DNA from: Bacteroidia bacterium
Lineage (GTDB): Bacteria > Bacteroidota > Bacteroidia > Bacteroidales > GWF2-35-48
DNA length: 36,706 bases
Assembly: GCA_016212695.1 (NCBI GenBank)
Contig: JACREX010000131.1
Coordinates: forward strand, 1 to 36,706
Direction: 5' to 3'
The number at the start of each line of letters is the position of its first letter. The first letter of the stretch is position 1. The position numbers were made by a program, and so were the translations under genes. Under the pieces are notes generated by a model, which saw nothing but the letters and a program-made list of their open reading frames with translations, searched no databases and had not been told where the DNA came from. Shown in pieces: positions 8,803 through 16,501 of this stretch.

Positions 8803-10788
8803 ATGAAGAAAAAAAAAGACATAAGCCGGAACCTTGGTATTGATAGTTCGAAATATGTCTATCTGCTGATTATCGTCTTTACTTTTATTTTATACGGGAA
8901 TACCATTAAAAACGGATATTCATTCGATGATGATTTTGTAACCGGCAAAACTGCTGTTGCCGCCCAGAAAGGAATAAGCTCCATCCCCGAAATATTTACA
9001 AGCCGGTATATGACAGGGAAAGACCTCACTTTTGGTTACAGGCCTGTTGCTAAAGTCACTTTTGCAATTGAATATCAGTTTTTCGGGCTCAACCCGCATA
9101 TAAGCCATTTTATAAATATCCTGATTTATGCGTTAACCGGGATTATCTTATTTATTATCCTGCGCATTCTGCTTCGGAAATACAACCCGGCATTTACTTT
9201 TGTTATTATAGCCATATTTCTTGCTCACCCGATTCATACCGAAGTTGTGGCAAGCCTGAAAAACAGGGAGGAATTGCTTTATTTCCTTTTCTGCCTGATG
9301 TCTCTTTATTTTTTTATAAAATATATGGATACCCAGAAAATCCTATATTTCATCGGAGGCCTGTTAATGTTTTGTGTTGCTTACTTTTCAAAACAGAGCG
9401 CCATAACATTTGCGGCGGTAATACCTCTTGTTCTTTATTTTTTCTATGATAAAAGCACGGCATACAAAGATTTTCTGATCAAAAACAAAAGTATTATCAT
9501 CATAGCGGCATCTATTTTTCTGTGTTATTTTTTGTGTAGTATGCCTGAAAAATTTTTACCGCCCGAACAGGTGAAGTTGCTATCTTTTGAGAACCCGCTT
9601 CATTTTGTCGGAAACAAATGGGTTCGGTATGCCACGGGTTTCTATTCTCTTCTGTTTTATCTTAAATTAATTATTTTCCCGCACCCGCTGGGTTTTTATT
9701 ATGGATACAACATGCTCGATCTGGTCAATTGGGCCAATCCCTGGGCAATTCTTTCTTTGATAATCCATTCGGGAATCTTGGTTTTTGGTATTTTAAAATT
9801 GAGGAAAAAAGAAATAGCAGGGCTGGGAATAATGGTATATCTTGTTACGATCTTCATGTTCTCGAATATTATGTTTGCTAATAATGGAATCATCGGCGAA
9901 CGGTTTTTGTATGCCCCTTCGTTAGGATTCAGTATTATCCTGGCATTTCTGATATTTAAAATAGCAAAGGTTAATCTTTTTTTAAACTACATTCCTTCAA
10001 ATCAAAAATCAATGTTAGTTGTTGTTTTAATTGTTCTTTTGTTGCCGTATTCTGCCAAAACAATAACCAGAAATTCCGCATGGAAAGATGAAGTTACGTT
10101 GTTCCGCAGCGATATAGATTATCTCGAAAATTCCGTAAAAGCAAACGATATCCTGGCAACCGTGCTTCTCGATAGCGTTTATCGCGACATGGGAAGGACT
10201 AAGGATAAAGCAAGGTATACCCAAGACATCCATGATGTGGTGAAGTATTTTAACAAGAGCATGAGCCTGTATCCGGCAAACCCGAAAGCTTTAAATAACA
10301 TGGGTAGTATTTATATGAATTTTTTTAACAACCCGGAAACTGCTGTTGAGTATTTTAAAAAAGCGATGGCTTATGAACCGAAGAATGTTAAAGTCACTTT
10401 GAATCTCGGGCAGTGTTACGAATTTCAAAAAAAATATGACGAGGCCATGTTGTATTTTAGAAAAACAGAAGAATTGGATTCATCAATTGTGCAGGCTAAA
10501 GTAGGTATTGCCAATGCGTATTTTGGCAAAGGTAATATTGATAGCGCCGTATGGATCAACGAAGGTCTTTCCAGAAAATTCCCGAAAGCAGATTTTCCAT
10601 ATGTAAATATCGGTAATTATTATTTTTTGAAAAAAGATACGGCAACAGCAGTTTCTTACTGGGAAAAGGCCTTTGAACGGAATCCGTCAAGTTATGAGAA
10701 GGGGGTGAGCCTTTACAAATATTTTAAGAAAAAAGGGAATACCGAAAAGGCGAATTATTATCAGCAGAAATTACAGCTCCCAAAATAA
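8803..10788 (+). CDS. TMTC-like GT-C membrane glycosyltransferase with C-terminal TPRs
   Basis: This is a 661-residue inner-membrane protein. Residues 18-420 hold about ten hydrophobic segments. The first extra-cytoplasmic loop carries NGYSFDDDFV (D42-D44), the acidic motif expected in GT-C glycosyltransferases. Other features shared with the TMTC/PMT-like family are GYRPVAKVTFAIEY (about 78-91), AHPIHTEVVASLKNREELL (about 141-159) and GERFLYAPSLGF (365-376). Residues about 479-655 form four or five TPR units (for example NPKALNNMGSIYMNFFNNPE, then AVEYFKKAMAYEP). TMTC proteins in animals are O-mannosyltransferases, and bacterial homologues use polyprenyl-linked sugars. Here the donor and target are unknown. 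It sits between the T9SS adhesin operon and an envelope operon, so surface proteins are plausible targets. The alternative is a TPR scaffold that has lost activity, although the DDD motif argues against that. Confidence 0.78.
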   Translation: MKKKKDISRNLGIDSSKYVYLLIIVFTFILYGNTIKNGYSFDDDFVTGKTAVAAQKGISSIPEIFTSRYMTGKDLTFGYRPVAKVTFAIEYQFFGLNPHISHFINILIYALTGIILFIILRILLRKYNPAFTFVIIAIFLAHPIHTEVVASLKNREELLYFLFCLMSLYFFIKYMDTQKILYFIGGLLMFCVAYFSKQSAITFAAVIPLVLYFFYDKSTAYKDFLIKNKSIIIIAASIFLCYFLCSMPEKFLPPEQVKLLSFENPLHFVGNKWVRYATGFYSLLFYLKLIIFPHPLGFYYGYNMLDLVNWANPWAILSLIIHSGILVFGILKLRKKEIAGLGIMVYLVTIFMFSNIMFANNGIIGERFLYAPSLGFSIILAFLIFKIAKVNLFLNYIPSNQKSMLVVVLIVLLLPYSAKTITRNSAWKDEVTLFRSDIDYLENSVKANDILATVLLDSVYRDMGRTKDKARYTQDIHDVVKYFNKSMSLYPANPKALNNMGSIYMNFFNNPETAVEYFKKAMAYEPKNVKVTLNLGQCYEFQKKYDEAMLYFRKTEELDSSIVQAKVGIANAYFGKGNIDSAVWINEGLSRKFPKADFPYVNIGNYYFLKKDTATAVSYWEKAFERNPSSYEKGVSLYKYFKKKGNTEKANYYQQKLQLPK

Positions 10789-10818
10789 AAAAATCCCGGC
10801 CTTTCTACAACCGGGATC
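10789..10818 (-). terminator. terminator of the minus-strand envelope operon
   Basis: The arms atcccgg (10793-10799) and ccgggat (10811-10817) enclose an 11-base loop. Read on the minus strand the stem is followed by TTTTTTTATTT, a good intrinsic terminator 39 bases beyond the stop at 10857. On the plus strand the stem lies at the stop of the TMTC-like gene but lacks a clean T run, so it mainly serves the minus strand. Confidence 0.82.
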
Positions 10819-10856
10819 CCTTATAAACTTTGTAACTTTATAACTTTATAAACTCT

Positions 10857-11822
10857 CTACCAGAGGAAAGATACATCATAAACAACCGATGGTTGATGTT
10901 CAGCGGCAGCTACGCCAATCTGACGATATGCTTCGATGGATTGTTTCTGAAGATCCACGCCATCTTTGTAAACCATCAGAGCAAACTCCCATTCTTTTTT
11001 CTGGTCTGCAAAAACTTTAGCCTTGATTTCTTTCACTAATTCCTGCGCTTCTGCATAGCATTTTGCATCCGGAGTGATCCCTGAAAGATAAGACTGTGCT
11101 ACCATAGCGCCGTCATAATTTAATGAACCGCCCCATGATGTTCTTGCCTGGGCAAGATCTTTGTTGCACTTATCATCAAGAAACATCTGGTAGATAGGCT
11201 TTACATTGTCCATAGCTTTATTATAGCATTCTTTGCAAACATCCGGAACGCTCGTTAATTTTAAAATAGCCAGATCAAATTTTTTCTGATCCGCAATGGT
11301 TTTTGCTTCTTTTATAATAAAGTCGCATTTTGAATTGAAGTATTCAATGATCTTGGTCTTGCCTGTTTCAATACAGTTTTTGATGTCCGGCGCTCCGGCA
11401 TTAATGTTTTTAATAGCGCTGATATACGCTTTTTCTTCATTCGTTCCAACGCCTTTCAGCGCTATGGATGCCGAAGAAAATTTCACCTTATTCACATAGT
11501 CGGCAACATAAAAAGTGATCTGTAAATTATAGGCTATCATAGGAGGAGCGGTGGGTGTTATATCCTTAGAAATGATAGCAACATTTGCCGTGATGATAAA
11601 CTGGGGATTGGTAGCGCTGCCGCCCAACCCGTTTTTGGTGGTTATCTCGTTCAGTTTATTCTTTAATAAACTTTCAGCTTGCTTTGGCATTCCTGCTATC
11701 TGCTGCGGTACAACAGAGGTCAATGAGATTCTTCCCATATCATCGGCTTTGCCCAACTGGTTCTGGGAAAAACCCCAGTTTGTCAATGCAAGTAATCCGA
11801 TGACTAAAAATAATTTTTTCAT
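10857..11822 (-). CDS. exported protein of unknown function, last gene of the envelope operon
   Basis: This 321-residue protein has a signal peptide (1-19, ending WGFSQ). The first half looks like an alpha/beta domain (QQIAGMPKQAESLLKNKLNE, then FIITANVAIISKD, YNLQITFYVADY). The middle (about 145-260) is helical and Cys-bearing (CDFIIKEAK, CKECY, CNKD, CYAEA), with the helix-turn-helix spacing of TPR-like repeats. The end, VVYDVSFLW, terminates in an aromatic residue. No catalytic motif is visible. The start is 17 bases after the stop of the DUF6175-like gene and the terminator at 10789-10818 closes the unit, so it works with the three preceding genes, probably in the periplasm or at the outer membrane. 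Confidence 0.75.
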   Translation of the reverse strand: MKKLFLVIGLLALTNWGFSQNQLGKADDMGRISLTSVVPQQIAGMPKQAESLLKNKLNEITTKNGLGGSATNPQFIITANVAIISKDITPTAPPMIAYNLQITFYVADYVNKVKFSSASIALKGVGTNEEKAYISAIKNINAGAPDIKNCIETGKTKIIEYFNSKCDFIIKEAKTIADQKKFDLAILKLTSVPDVCKECYNKAMDNVKPIYQMFLDDKCNKDLAQARTSWGGSLNYDGAMVAQSYLSGITPDAKCYAEAQELVKEIKAKVFADQKKEWEFALMVYKDGVDLQKQSIEAYRQIGVAAAEHQPSVVYDVSFLW

Positions 11823-11839
11823 AGTTTTATAAATTTTAT

Positions 11840-12787
11840 TTATTTTTCACCAATGATTAACCATGCTTCACCCAGCCCTCTCAAATACAGTTTGGTTTCA
11901 ATACTGTACGGAGCGCCTTTTAATTCCTTTTTCAGGCCGTTGAGCCAGTTTTTGGTATCAAGCGCTTTTCCTTTGTCATCATACAAGGGAATTCTTACCT
12001 GGTCCATGCTCATAAAGTTTTCAGAAGCATCAGCCTGGCTGTATCTTCCTTTTACAGTATTTTTCGCAAACCAGTCGTCAATGTGTTTGTCAAGCTGTTC
12101 TCCGTTAAACTCAGTTTCGAGATTTGAAGGAGAACTGTCCCATACTTTGATTTTAACAACCACTTCTCTTCCATTGGCAAACAGGTCTTCGAAATGAGTC
12201 ATAAGCTGTGCCTGAAAATTATCTAAGTGTTTTAAAACGGCTTCTTCAAGCAGCACTTCAATCTGTGAAGCTGAAGAGGGCGCTCCCGAACCGGATGCAT
12301 TGGCAACCGCTTTGCTGGTATAAGCATCTAAGCCCTGAAGGTTAAAATTGATATACTTCTGCGGACCATTAACCTTTTTAGAAAAATCAATGTCTAAGAT
12401 AATATCGGCTTTTGCCGTTCTCTTCAACAGGTCAATAGGGCTTTCGGCCATGGCAGAACCTGATGTTTTGCTGGTCATCATGCTCATCTCAGCGCTTTCC
12501 TGTTCTAATTTTTTCAATTCCTGTTCAAGATTTTTCAGGGGGAAGCCTCTGTCTGCAAACATACCCTGAATCTTTGTGATGACGAGACGCATGTTTTCGT
12601 CGTTCTGCATGGTCTTTTTATAATCAGGCAATACTTTTTTGGTTCCCTGGTTGTCAAACTCCAGGGTATAACCGGCCCTGGTACAAAAGATATCAGCCGG
12701 AACAATCATCAGCGTGGGTTTTTTAGCCTGACCGAAAGCCGAGATAAACCCGGCAACAATTAATAGAACAAAAAATAATTTTTTCAT
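11840..12787 (-). CDS. exported DUF6175-like protein
   Basis: This 315-residue protein has a signal peptide (MKKLFFVLLIVAGFISAFGQ). It closely recalls the DUF6175 family of Bacteroidota: KKPTLMIVPADIFC, then EFDNQGTKKVLPDYKK, then LVITKIQGMFADRGFPLKNLEQ, and in the middle DIILDIDF. Assignment to DUF6175 is from memory. The family has no established function that I know of. A longer frame begins at 12844, but its extra 19 residues are charged and precede the signal peptide, so ATG 12785-12787 is the start. The N-terminal half has the layout of a small nucleotide-binding-like or TolB/CsgG-like alpha/beta domain, which is inference. It lies 60 bases after the lipoprotein gene and 17 bases before the next gene. 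Confidence 0.75.
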   Translation of the reverse strand: MKKLFFVLLIVAGFISAFGQAKKPTLMIVPADIFCTRAGYTLEFDNQGTKKVLPDYKKTMQNDENMRLVITKIQGMFADRGFPLKNLEQELKKLEQESAEMSMMTSKTSGSAMAESPIDLLKRTAKADIILDIDFSKKVNGPQKYINFNLQGLDAYTSKAVANASGSGAPSSASQIEVLLEEAVLKHLDNFQAQLMTHFEDLFANGREVVVKIKVWDSSPSNLETEFNGEQLDKHIDDWFAKNTVKGRYSQADASENFMSMDQVRIPLYDDKGKALDTKNWLNGLKKELKGAPYSIETKLYLRGLGEAWLIIGEK

Positions 12788-12847
12788 ATATTTTTCTTGT
12801 TTTTGATTAATACTAAAAATTTTCTTTATCAAATTTTGAACCAAATG

Positions 12848-13336
12848 TTAGAAACCTTCGGTTAGTTTTCTGGCCTTGCCTTCTGCTTCCATGAATTTTC
12901 TTAATTCTGCATGTTTAACTGAAACAAGCAGGGTTACTTTGTAGCCGTCGGATGTTTTAACTTTATCCTGTACTCCGTCGCCGCTTACTGAAAGGTACTG
13001 TAAAAATTTTCCGCCCTGAGCAAAAAAAGTATCGAAATAATGATCGTTTTCTGCATTTGCACCCGGGATTATCGCTTTTGCCATGTTGGTTCCCGGAATA
13101 CCCCTGAAAAGCAGGGCATGAACTGAATTAACTTTTGCATCAAAAACAGCCGCTTCCGCTGTTTTCCCTTTACCTGTGATTTTAATAAGCGTAGTGCCCT
13201 CAACTCCCTGGGCTCCGCCTGAAGTTACCTCGTAATCATATTTTACTGCCACAGCTTTTTGTGGTGGCTTACATCCGTTCATAAATATTGCCGTAACAAA
13301 AATGAGCGCTAATACTACTGATAATTTTCTTTTCAT
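12848..13336 (-). CDS. small lipoprotein of the envelope operon
   Basis: This 162-residue protein has a lipoprotein signal: positively charged start, hydrophobic core, and lipobox MNGC with the lipidated cysteine at C22. The mature region contains GTTLIKITGKGKTAEAAVFDAK and VHALLFRGIPG. It resembles the LPP20/FlgO-like pattern, in which a conserved alpha helix containing A-A-x-x-A-K packs on a small sheet. That comparison is inference from the pattern only. It is predicted to be anchored in the periplasmic or outer membrane. The gene lies 37 bases after the 624-residue barrel protein and 60 bases ahead of the DUF6175-like gene. Confidence 0.75.
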   Translation of the reverse strand: MKRKLSVVLALIFVTAIFMNGCKPPQKAVAVKYDYEVTSGGAQGVEGTTLIKITGKGKTAEAAVFDAKVNSVHALLFRGIPGTNMAKAIIPGANAENDHYFDTFFAQGGKFLQYLSVSGDGVQDKVKTSDGYKVTLLVSVKHAELRKFMEAEGKARKLTEGF

Positions 13337-13373
13337 TGTTTTTGATTTTTTAAGTTTAACTTATAATAAATTT

Positions 13374-15248
13374 TTAGAATCCAAGTCTTAATCCGATATC
13401 AAAATATGTAGAATTCATGCTGGCAGAATTCCAATAGTGTGCCAAATCGTTGTCTCCTGTAAACATGGTTGCGCTGGGGACAAGGCTCAACCAATAATTA
13501 ATATTTATAGGAAGCCTTGCGCCAAATCCGATGAAACCAACGCTTGCGCCACCCTGTTTGGTTGATCCTATTAAATATTGTGCGAATGGCGCAAGTTTTA
13601 TTTTTCTGGTAATATGAATATCTTTACTGATACCGCCGCCATAACACATAATTCCATCTAACGTAGCACCTGAAGAGCCTGAAGGGATAGTAACGCCTCC
13701 TTCTTTGGTAAGGGTTTCTTCACCCAGAATCCTGGCCTCAACAAAAAGCCTGACTTCTGAAAAGAATTTTTTAGTAACCTTTGCAATAACCGGAGAAACA
13801 TTATATTCAAGTCTGCCAGTAATTGCTAAAGCCGGAGTATACTCATAATCAATAGAAGAACCGCCGACAAAGGGATCAGAATATGTAAATGTTTTACTTA
13901 TAGGAATTCCAGCACCCACAAAAAGTCCAAGACCAAAGTCAGGTCTTTCTTCCATTAACATGGCGTCTTCTAATTTTTTACCGGAAATCTGGTAGAATTT
14001 TGTTAAGCCTGTATTTCCTGTTGTATTTGATCGGTTGTCAACAATATCATTCGATGCGCGGACAACGCCCCTGCGCTTGCTTACAACTTTTCCTTTATCT
14101 TCAACTTTTTCATAAACGAAGAATCTTTTATCAAGTTTCACGCTTTCTTTTTTACCGATTTTCGCTTTTACATTCGGGAAAATAAAGCTCTTTTTTGCTT
14201 CAGCTACCGGGGCCTTAACTCTAAATGCCGGCACTTTTCTTGTGAACATCATTTCAGCAGCTTCGAAACCGTTATTTACAAGCTTTACGAATAATTGTTC
14301 TTTGGTAGATGGAGTAGCAGGCGCTAGCAGATGGCCTGTTTTGTATTCATTGCCTTCTACGCGCGGGAAAGAAACTTCTTTGACAAATTTTAAAGGAATA
14401 CTCATGGCATCATATTTTGATACGTCAATCTTCCACTTAGTGTCATCGCCTTTTATTTCCTGAAACATGTCCCAGAAGGTTTGCATAACATCCGAACTGA
14501 AATCAACCTGGTATAAATATGCCCGGATGTCTGTGATATAACCTGTTTTTGGCCGTTTGTTCTTTCCGCCGGCAATATTGCCCATACCTGCGGCTGAAGT
14601 TATTGCTCCCAGCGCTTTTTTATTTTTCTCCATCTGTTCGTAATATTCTTCCATAGTGAGGATGTTGCCAAAATCAATCGCTACAATATAACTATTTTTA
14701 ATCAACTCGTAACCGGCATCTTTCAATGAAGCGTCTTTTCTCTTAGAGTCCATAGCCGCTTTGTAATCGGCATCGGTTGCATTGTACTGGCCTCTTTTAA
14801 AAATTGTTTCCAGAGATACGGTGCCGTCAGGCGTCATATTGAACCATTTGCCGATTATTTTGTGTGCAAATTTTTGCTGGGCTAATACTTCTTTTGCCTT
14901 ACGCGGCTTTGTGGTGTCTTTTCCTGCAAGCAGGGCTGCCGCAGCGCCTCCGCCGGCACAGTTACCTAGCCTCATATCAAAAGGAGCTTTAATATCATCA
15001 ATATTGATCTGGTTATTGTCAAACTTCTCAATAATATTCAGCTTAGACCATGCTGTCTTCAAATCAGCCGCATATTTATCTTTCTCGAAATTCAGGAACA
15101 CGACTGTTAATCCGTTTCTGGAATAGTCGTTTTGGACAACTTTATTTTTGCTGCCGCCAGTGGTTCCGGCAGCGCCTTTATCCTGGGAAAAAACAGGCAA
15201 AAAGCCTGCAACCCAAAATGCTAAAACTAAAATGTAAAATTTTTTCAT
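13374..15248 (-). CDS. outer-membrane protein with C-terminal beta barrel, first gene of the envelope operon
   Basis: This 624-residue protein has a signal peptide (1-21, ending PVFSQ). Residues about 25-420 are a soluble alpha/beta region: GLTVVFLNFEKDKYA, a Gly/Ala-rich patch NCAGGGAAAALLAG, and SYIVAIDFGNILTMEEYY. From about 440 the sequence alternates short amphipathic strands (FGLGLFVGAGIPIS, ALAITGRLEYNVSP, RLFVEARILGEE, KLAPFAQYLIG, SVGFIGFGARLPI) and ends FDIGLRLGF, with a terminal Phe as expected for a BAM-inserted beta barrel. No family name comes to mind. A promoter-like pair of boxes lies just upstream (15288-15317). As the operon's only predicted integral outer-membrane component, it is the likely anchor of whatever assembly the four genes form. 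Confidence 0.78.
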   Translation of the reverse strand: MKKFYILVLAFWVAGFLPVFSQDKGAAGTTGGSKNKVVQNDYSRNGLTVVFLNFEKDKYAADLKTAWSKLNIIEKFDNNQINIDDIKAPFDMRLGNCAGGGAAAALLAGKDTTKPRKAKEVLAQQKFAHKIIGKWFNMTPDGTVSLETIFKRGQYNATDADYKAAMDSKRKDASLKDAGYELIKNSYIVAIDFGNILTMEEYYEQMEKNKKALGAITSAAGMGNIAGGKNKRPKTGYITDIRAYLYQVDFSSDVMQTFWDMFQEIKGDDTKWKIDVSKYDAMSIPLKFVKEVSFPRVEGNEYKTGHLLAPATPSTKEQLFVKLVNNGFEAAEMMFTRKVPAFRVKAPVAEAKKSFIFPNVKAKIGKKESVKLDKRFFVYEKVEDKGKVVSKRRGVVRASNDIVDNRSNTTGNTGLTKFYQISGKKLEDAMLMEERPDFGLGLFVGAGIPISKTFTYSDPFVGGSSIDYEYTPALAITGRLEYNVSPVIAKVTKKFFSEVRLFVEARILGEETLTKEGGVTIPSGSSGATLDGIMCYGGGISKDIHITRKIKLAPFAQYLIGSTKQGGASVGFIGFGARLPININYWLSLVPSATMFTGDNDLAHYWNSASMNSTYFDIGLRLGF

Positions 15249-15287
15249 AGACCTTTATAATTTAGTTATTGTAATAATTAATTATTG

Positions 15288-15317
15288 CAAATATATACAA
15301 ATTTTTGAATTTGCAAT
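15288..15317 (-). promoter_or_regulatory. promoter of the four-gene envelope operon
   Basis: On the minus strand TATATTTG (15288-15295) fits the Bacteroidota -7 box TAnnTTTG exactly. ATTG at 15314-15317, 18 bases upstream, approximates the -33 TTTG (usual spacer about 19). Transcription would begin near 15281, leaving a leader of about 33 bases before the ATG at 15248. Confidence 0.55.
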
Positions 15318-15724
15318 TTTTTTACAACCCTGCAATCAGATTTTACAAAATGCTCAAATTAATTGATTAAATCGTATTTACTAATGCTAAGGCACAACTA
15401 TCCGGAAGTTAGCAATAATTCGGTTTGTCAAGATTGATGACAATATATTAATGTATCAGGAAGGAAAAACAGCCGCAAATTTTTTCTTTGAATTTGGATT
15501 TTTCTTTAAAATTTAAATATATCCCTTCCCTGACAGAAAAAAAATTAGATCATTCTAAGTTTTGCCCTCTTTTCCCCTCCTTAAAAAATAAATTTTGGCA
15601 ATCACACAAACCTGCCTGTTTTAATTAAAGTATTTTTTTTAAATTTGCCCTTTTTGTCTGTTTCCAGGATAGCCGGAAGTGTTGAAATATTAATATTTAT
15701 TATACTATAAACGGAATAAATTGT

Positions 15725-15799
15725 CGCATTTTGAAAAGTTGGTAGTAGTAGTTGGTAGTTGGCAGTAACAGACCGACTACCAACTACCGCTGCCAACTT
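15725..15799 (+). repeat. dispersed stem-loop repeat, copy A
   Basis: Two 27-base arms (15736-15762 and 15773-15799) are inverted copies differing at four positions. All four are t/c or a/g changes that still pair as G-U in RNA. The loop is 10 bases. The flank cgcattttgaaaag (15725-15738) is part of the repeat. Positions 15725-15758 match the reverse complement of 24164-24197 with one mismatch in 34, so this is a true dispersed element and not a chance hairpin. Confidence 0.85.
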
Positions 15800-15900
15800 C
15801 CAAAGAGGTTTACGGCGTTGGGCTTGGGGCTTGGTACTTGAGGCTTTTAAAGATTAAATCCTAAGTTAACATTCAAAATTTAAAATTCAAATTTAGTATT

Positions 15901-16482
15901 ATGTACGACTATATAAAAGGCAGATTAACGGAAGTAACCCCTACGTATGCCGTGATTGAAAATTCAGGTATCGGATACATTGTAAATATATCTTTAAATA
16001 CCTTTTCCAAACTAAAACCTGAAACTGAAAGTAAATTATATTTGCATCAGGTTATCCGCGAAGATGCACATCTTTTCTTTGGTTTTTCCGATAAAAAGGA
16101 ACGGGAAATTTTCCGTCTCCTGATCTCGGTAAATGGTATCGGCGCCAATACTGCCCGCATGATGCTGTCGTCCCTTTCGGGCGACGAAATTCAGATGGCG
16201 ATTCTTAACAGCGATGTCAATTTGCTGAAAAGCATCAAGGGTATCGGGATTAAAACAGCCCAGCGCGTGGTTATTGAACTTAAAGACAAACTTGATAAGG
16301 GATCGTTCGGCGAAGAAATTTTATTGCCGCAGAACAATACTCTGAGGAATGAATCGTTTTCTGCATTAATCATGCTGGGTTTTCCGAAAGCCGCCGTAGA
16401 AAAAAGTATTTCAAAAGTTCTTACAGAAGAGCCTGATATCAGCGTAGAAGAATTGGTTAAAAAAGCGCTCAAATTTTTATAG
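15901..16482 (+). CDS. ruvA: Holliday junction branch migration protein RuvA
   Basis: This 193-residue protein is the DNA-binding subunit of the RuvAB complex, which binds the four-way junction and loads the RuvB motor during recombination and repair. It begins with the family's usual short strand MYDYIKGRLTEV and an OB-fold domain (to about 63, with HQVIREDAHLFFGF). Two helix-hairpin-helix motifs follow (SVNGIGANTARMML and SIKGIGIKTAQRVV), then a flexible acidic linker and the small C-terminal domain (ALIMLGFPKAAVEKSI) that contacts RuvB. Length is normal. The sprA gene starts 19 bases after its stop, so the two are probably co-transcribed. ruvA next to sprA is also seen in other Bacteroidota. 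Confidence 0.97.
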   Translation: MYDYIKGRLTEVTPTYAVIENSGIGYIVNISLNTFSKLKPETESKLYLHQVIREDAHLFFGFSDKKEREIFRLLISVNGIGANTARMMLSSLSGDEIQMAILNSDVNLLKSIKGIGIKTAQRVVIELKDKLDKGSFGEEILLPQNNTLRNESFSALIMLGFPKAAVEKSISKVLTEEPDISVEELVKKALKFL

Positions 16483-16501
16483 TAATGTTTATATTTAAAT
16501 T

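Larger units (their letters stand above)
15249..15900. other. 652-base intergenic region between divergent operons
   Basis: No gene is supported here. It contains the minus-strand promoter at 15288-15317 and a separated inverted pair (tcaggaaggaa at 15456-15466, tcccttccctga at 15522-15533) of unknown meaning. It also holds a -7-like TAAATTTG on the plus strand (15640-15647, no convincing -33 box), the stem-loop repeat at 15736-15799, and a G/T-rich tandem stretch (ggcttggggcttggtacttgaggctt type, about 15813-15848). Low-complexity repeats of this last kind also recur in Bacteroidota intergenic DNA. Confidence 0.6.

Noticed and set aside
15456-15533. Inverted pair tcaggaaggaa / tcccttccctga as a riboswitch or attenuator
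   Set aside because: It lies upstream of the promoter of the minus-strand operon, is separated by about 55 bases of AT-rich DNA, and no conserved RNA motif is seen.
15602-15796. 64-residue minus-strand open frame in the intergenic region
   Set aside because: It runs through stem-loop repeat A, so its residues derive from the repeat, and no motif or neighbour supports a gene.
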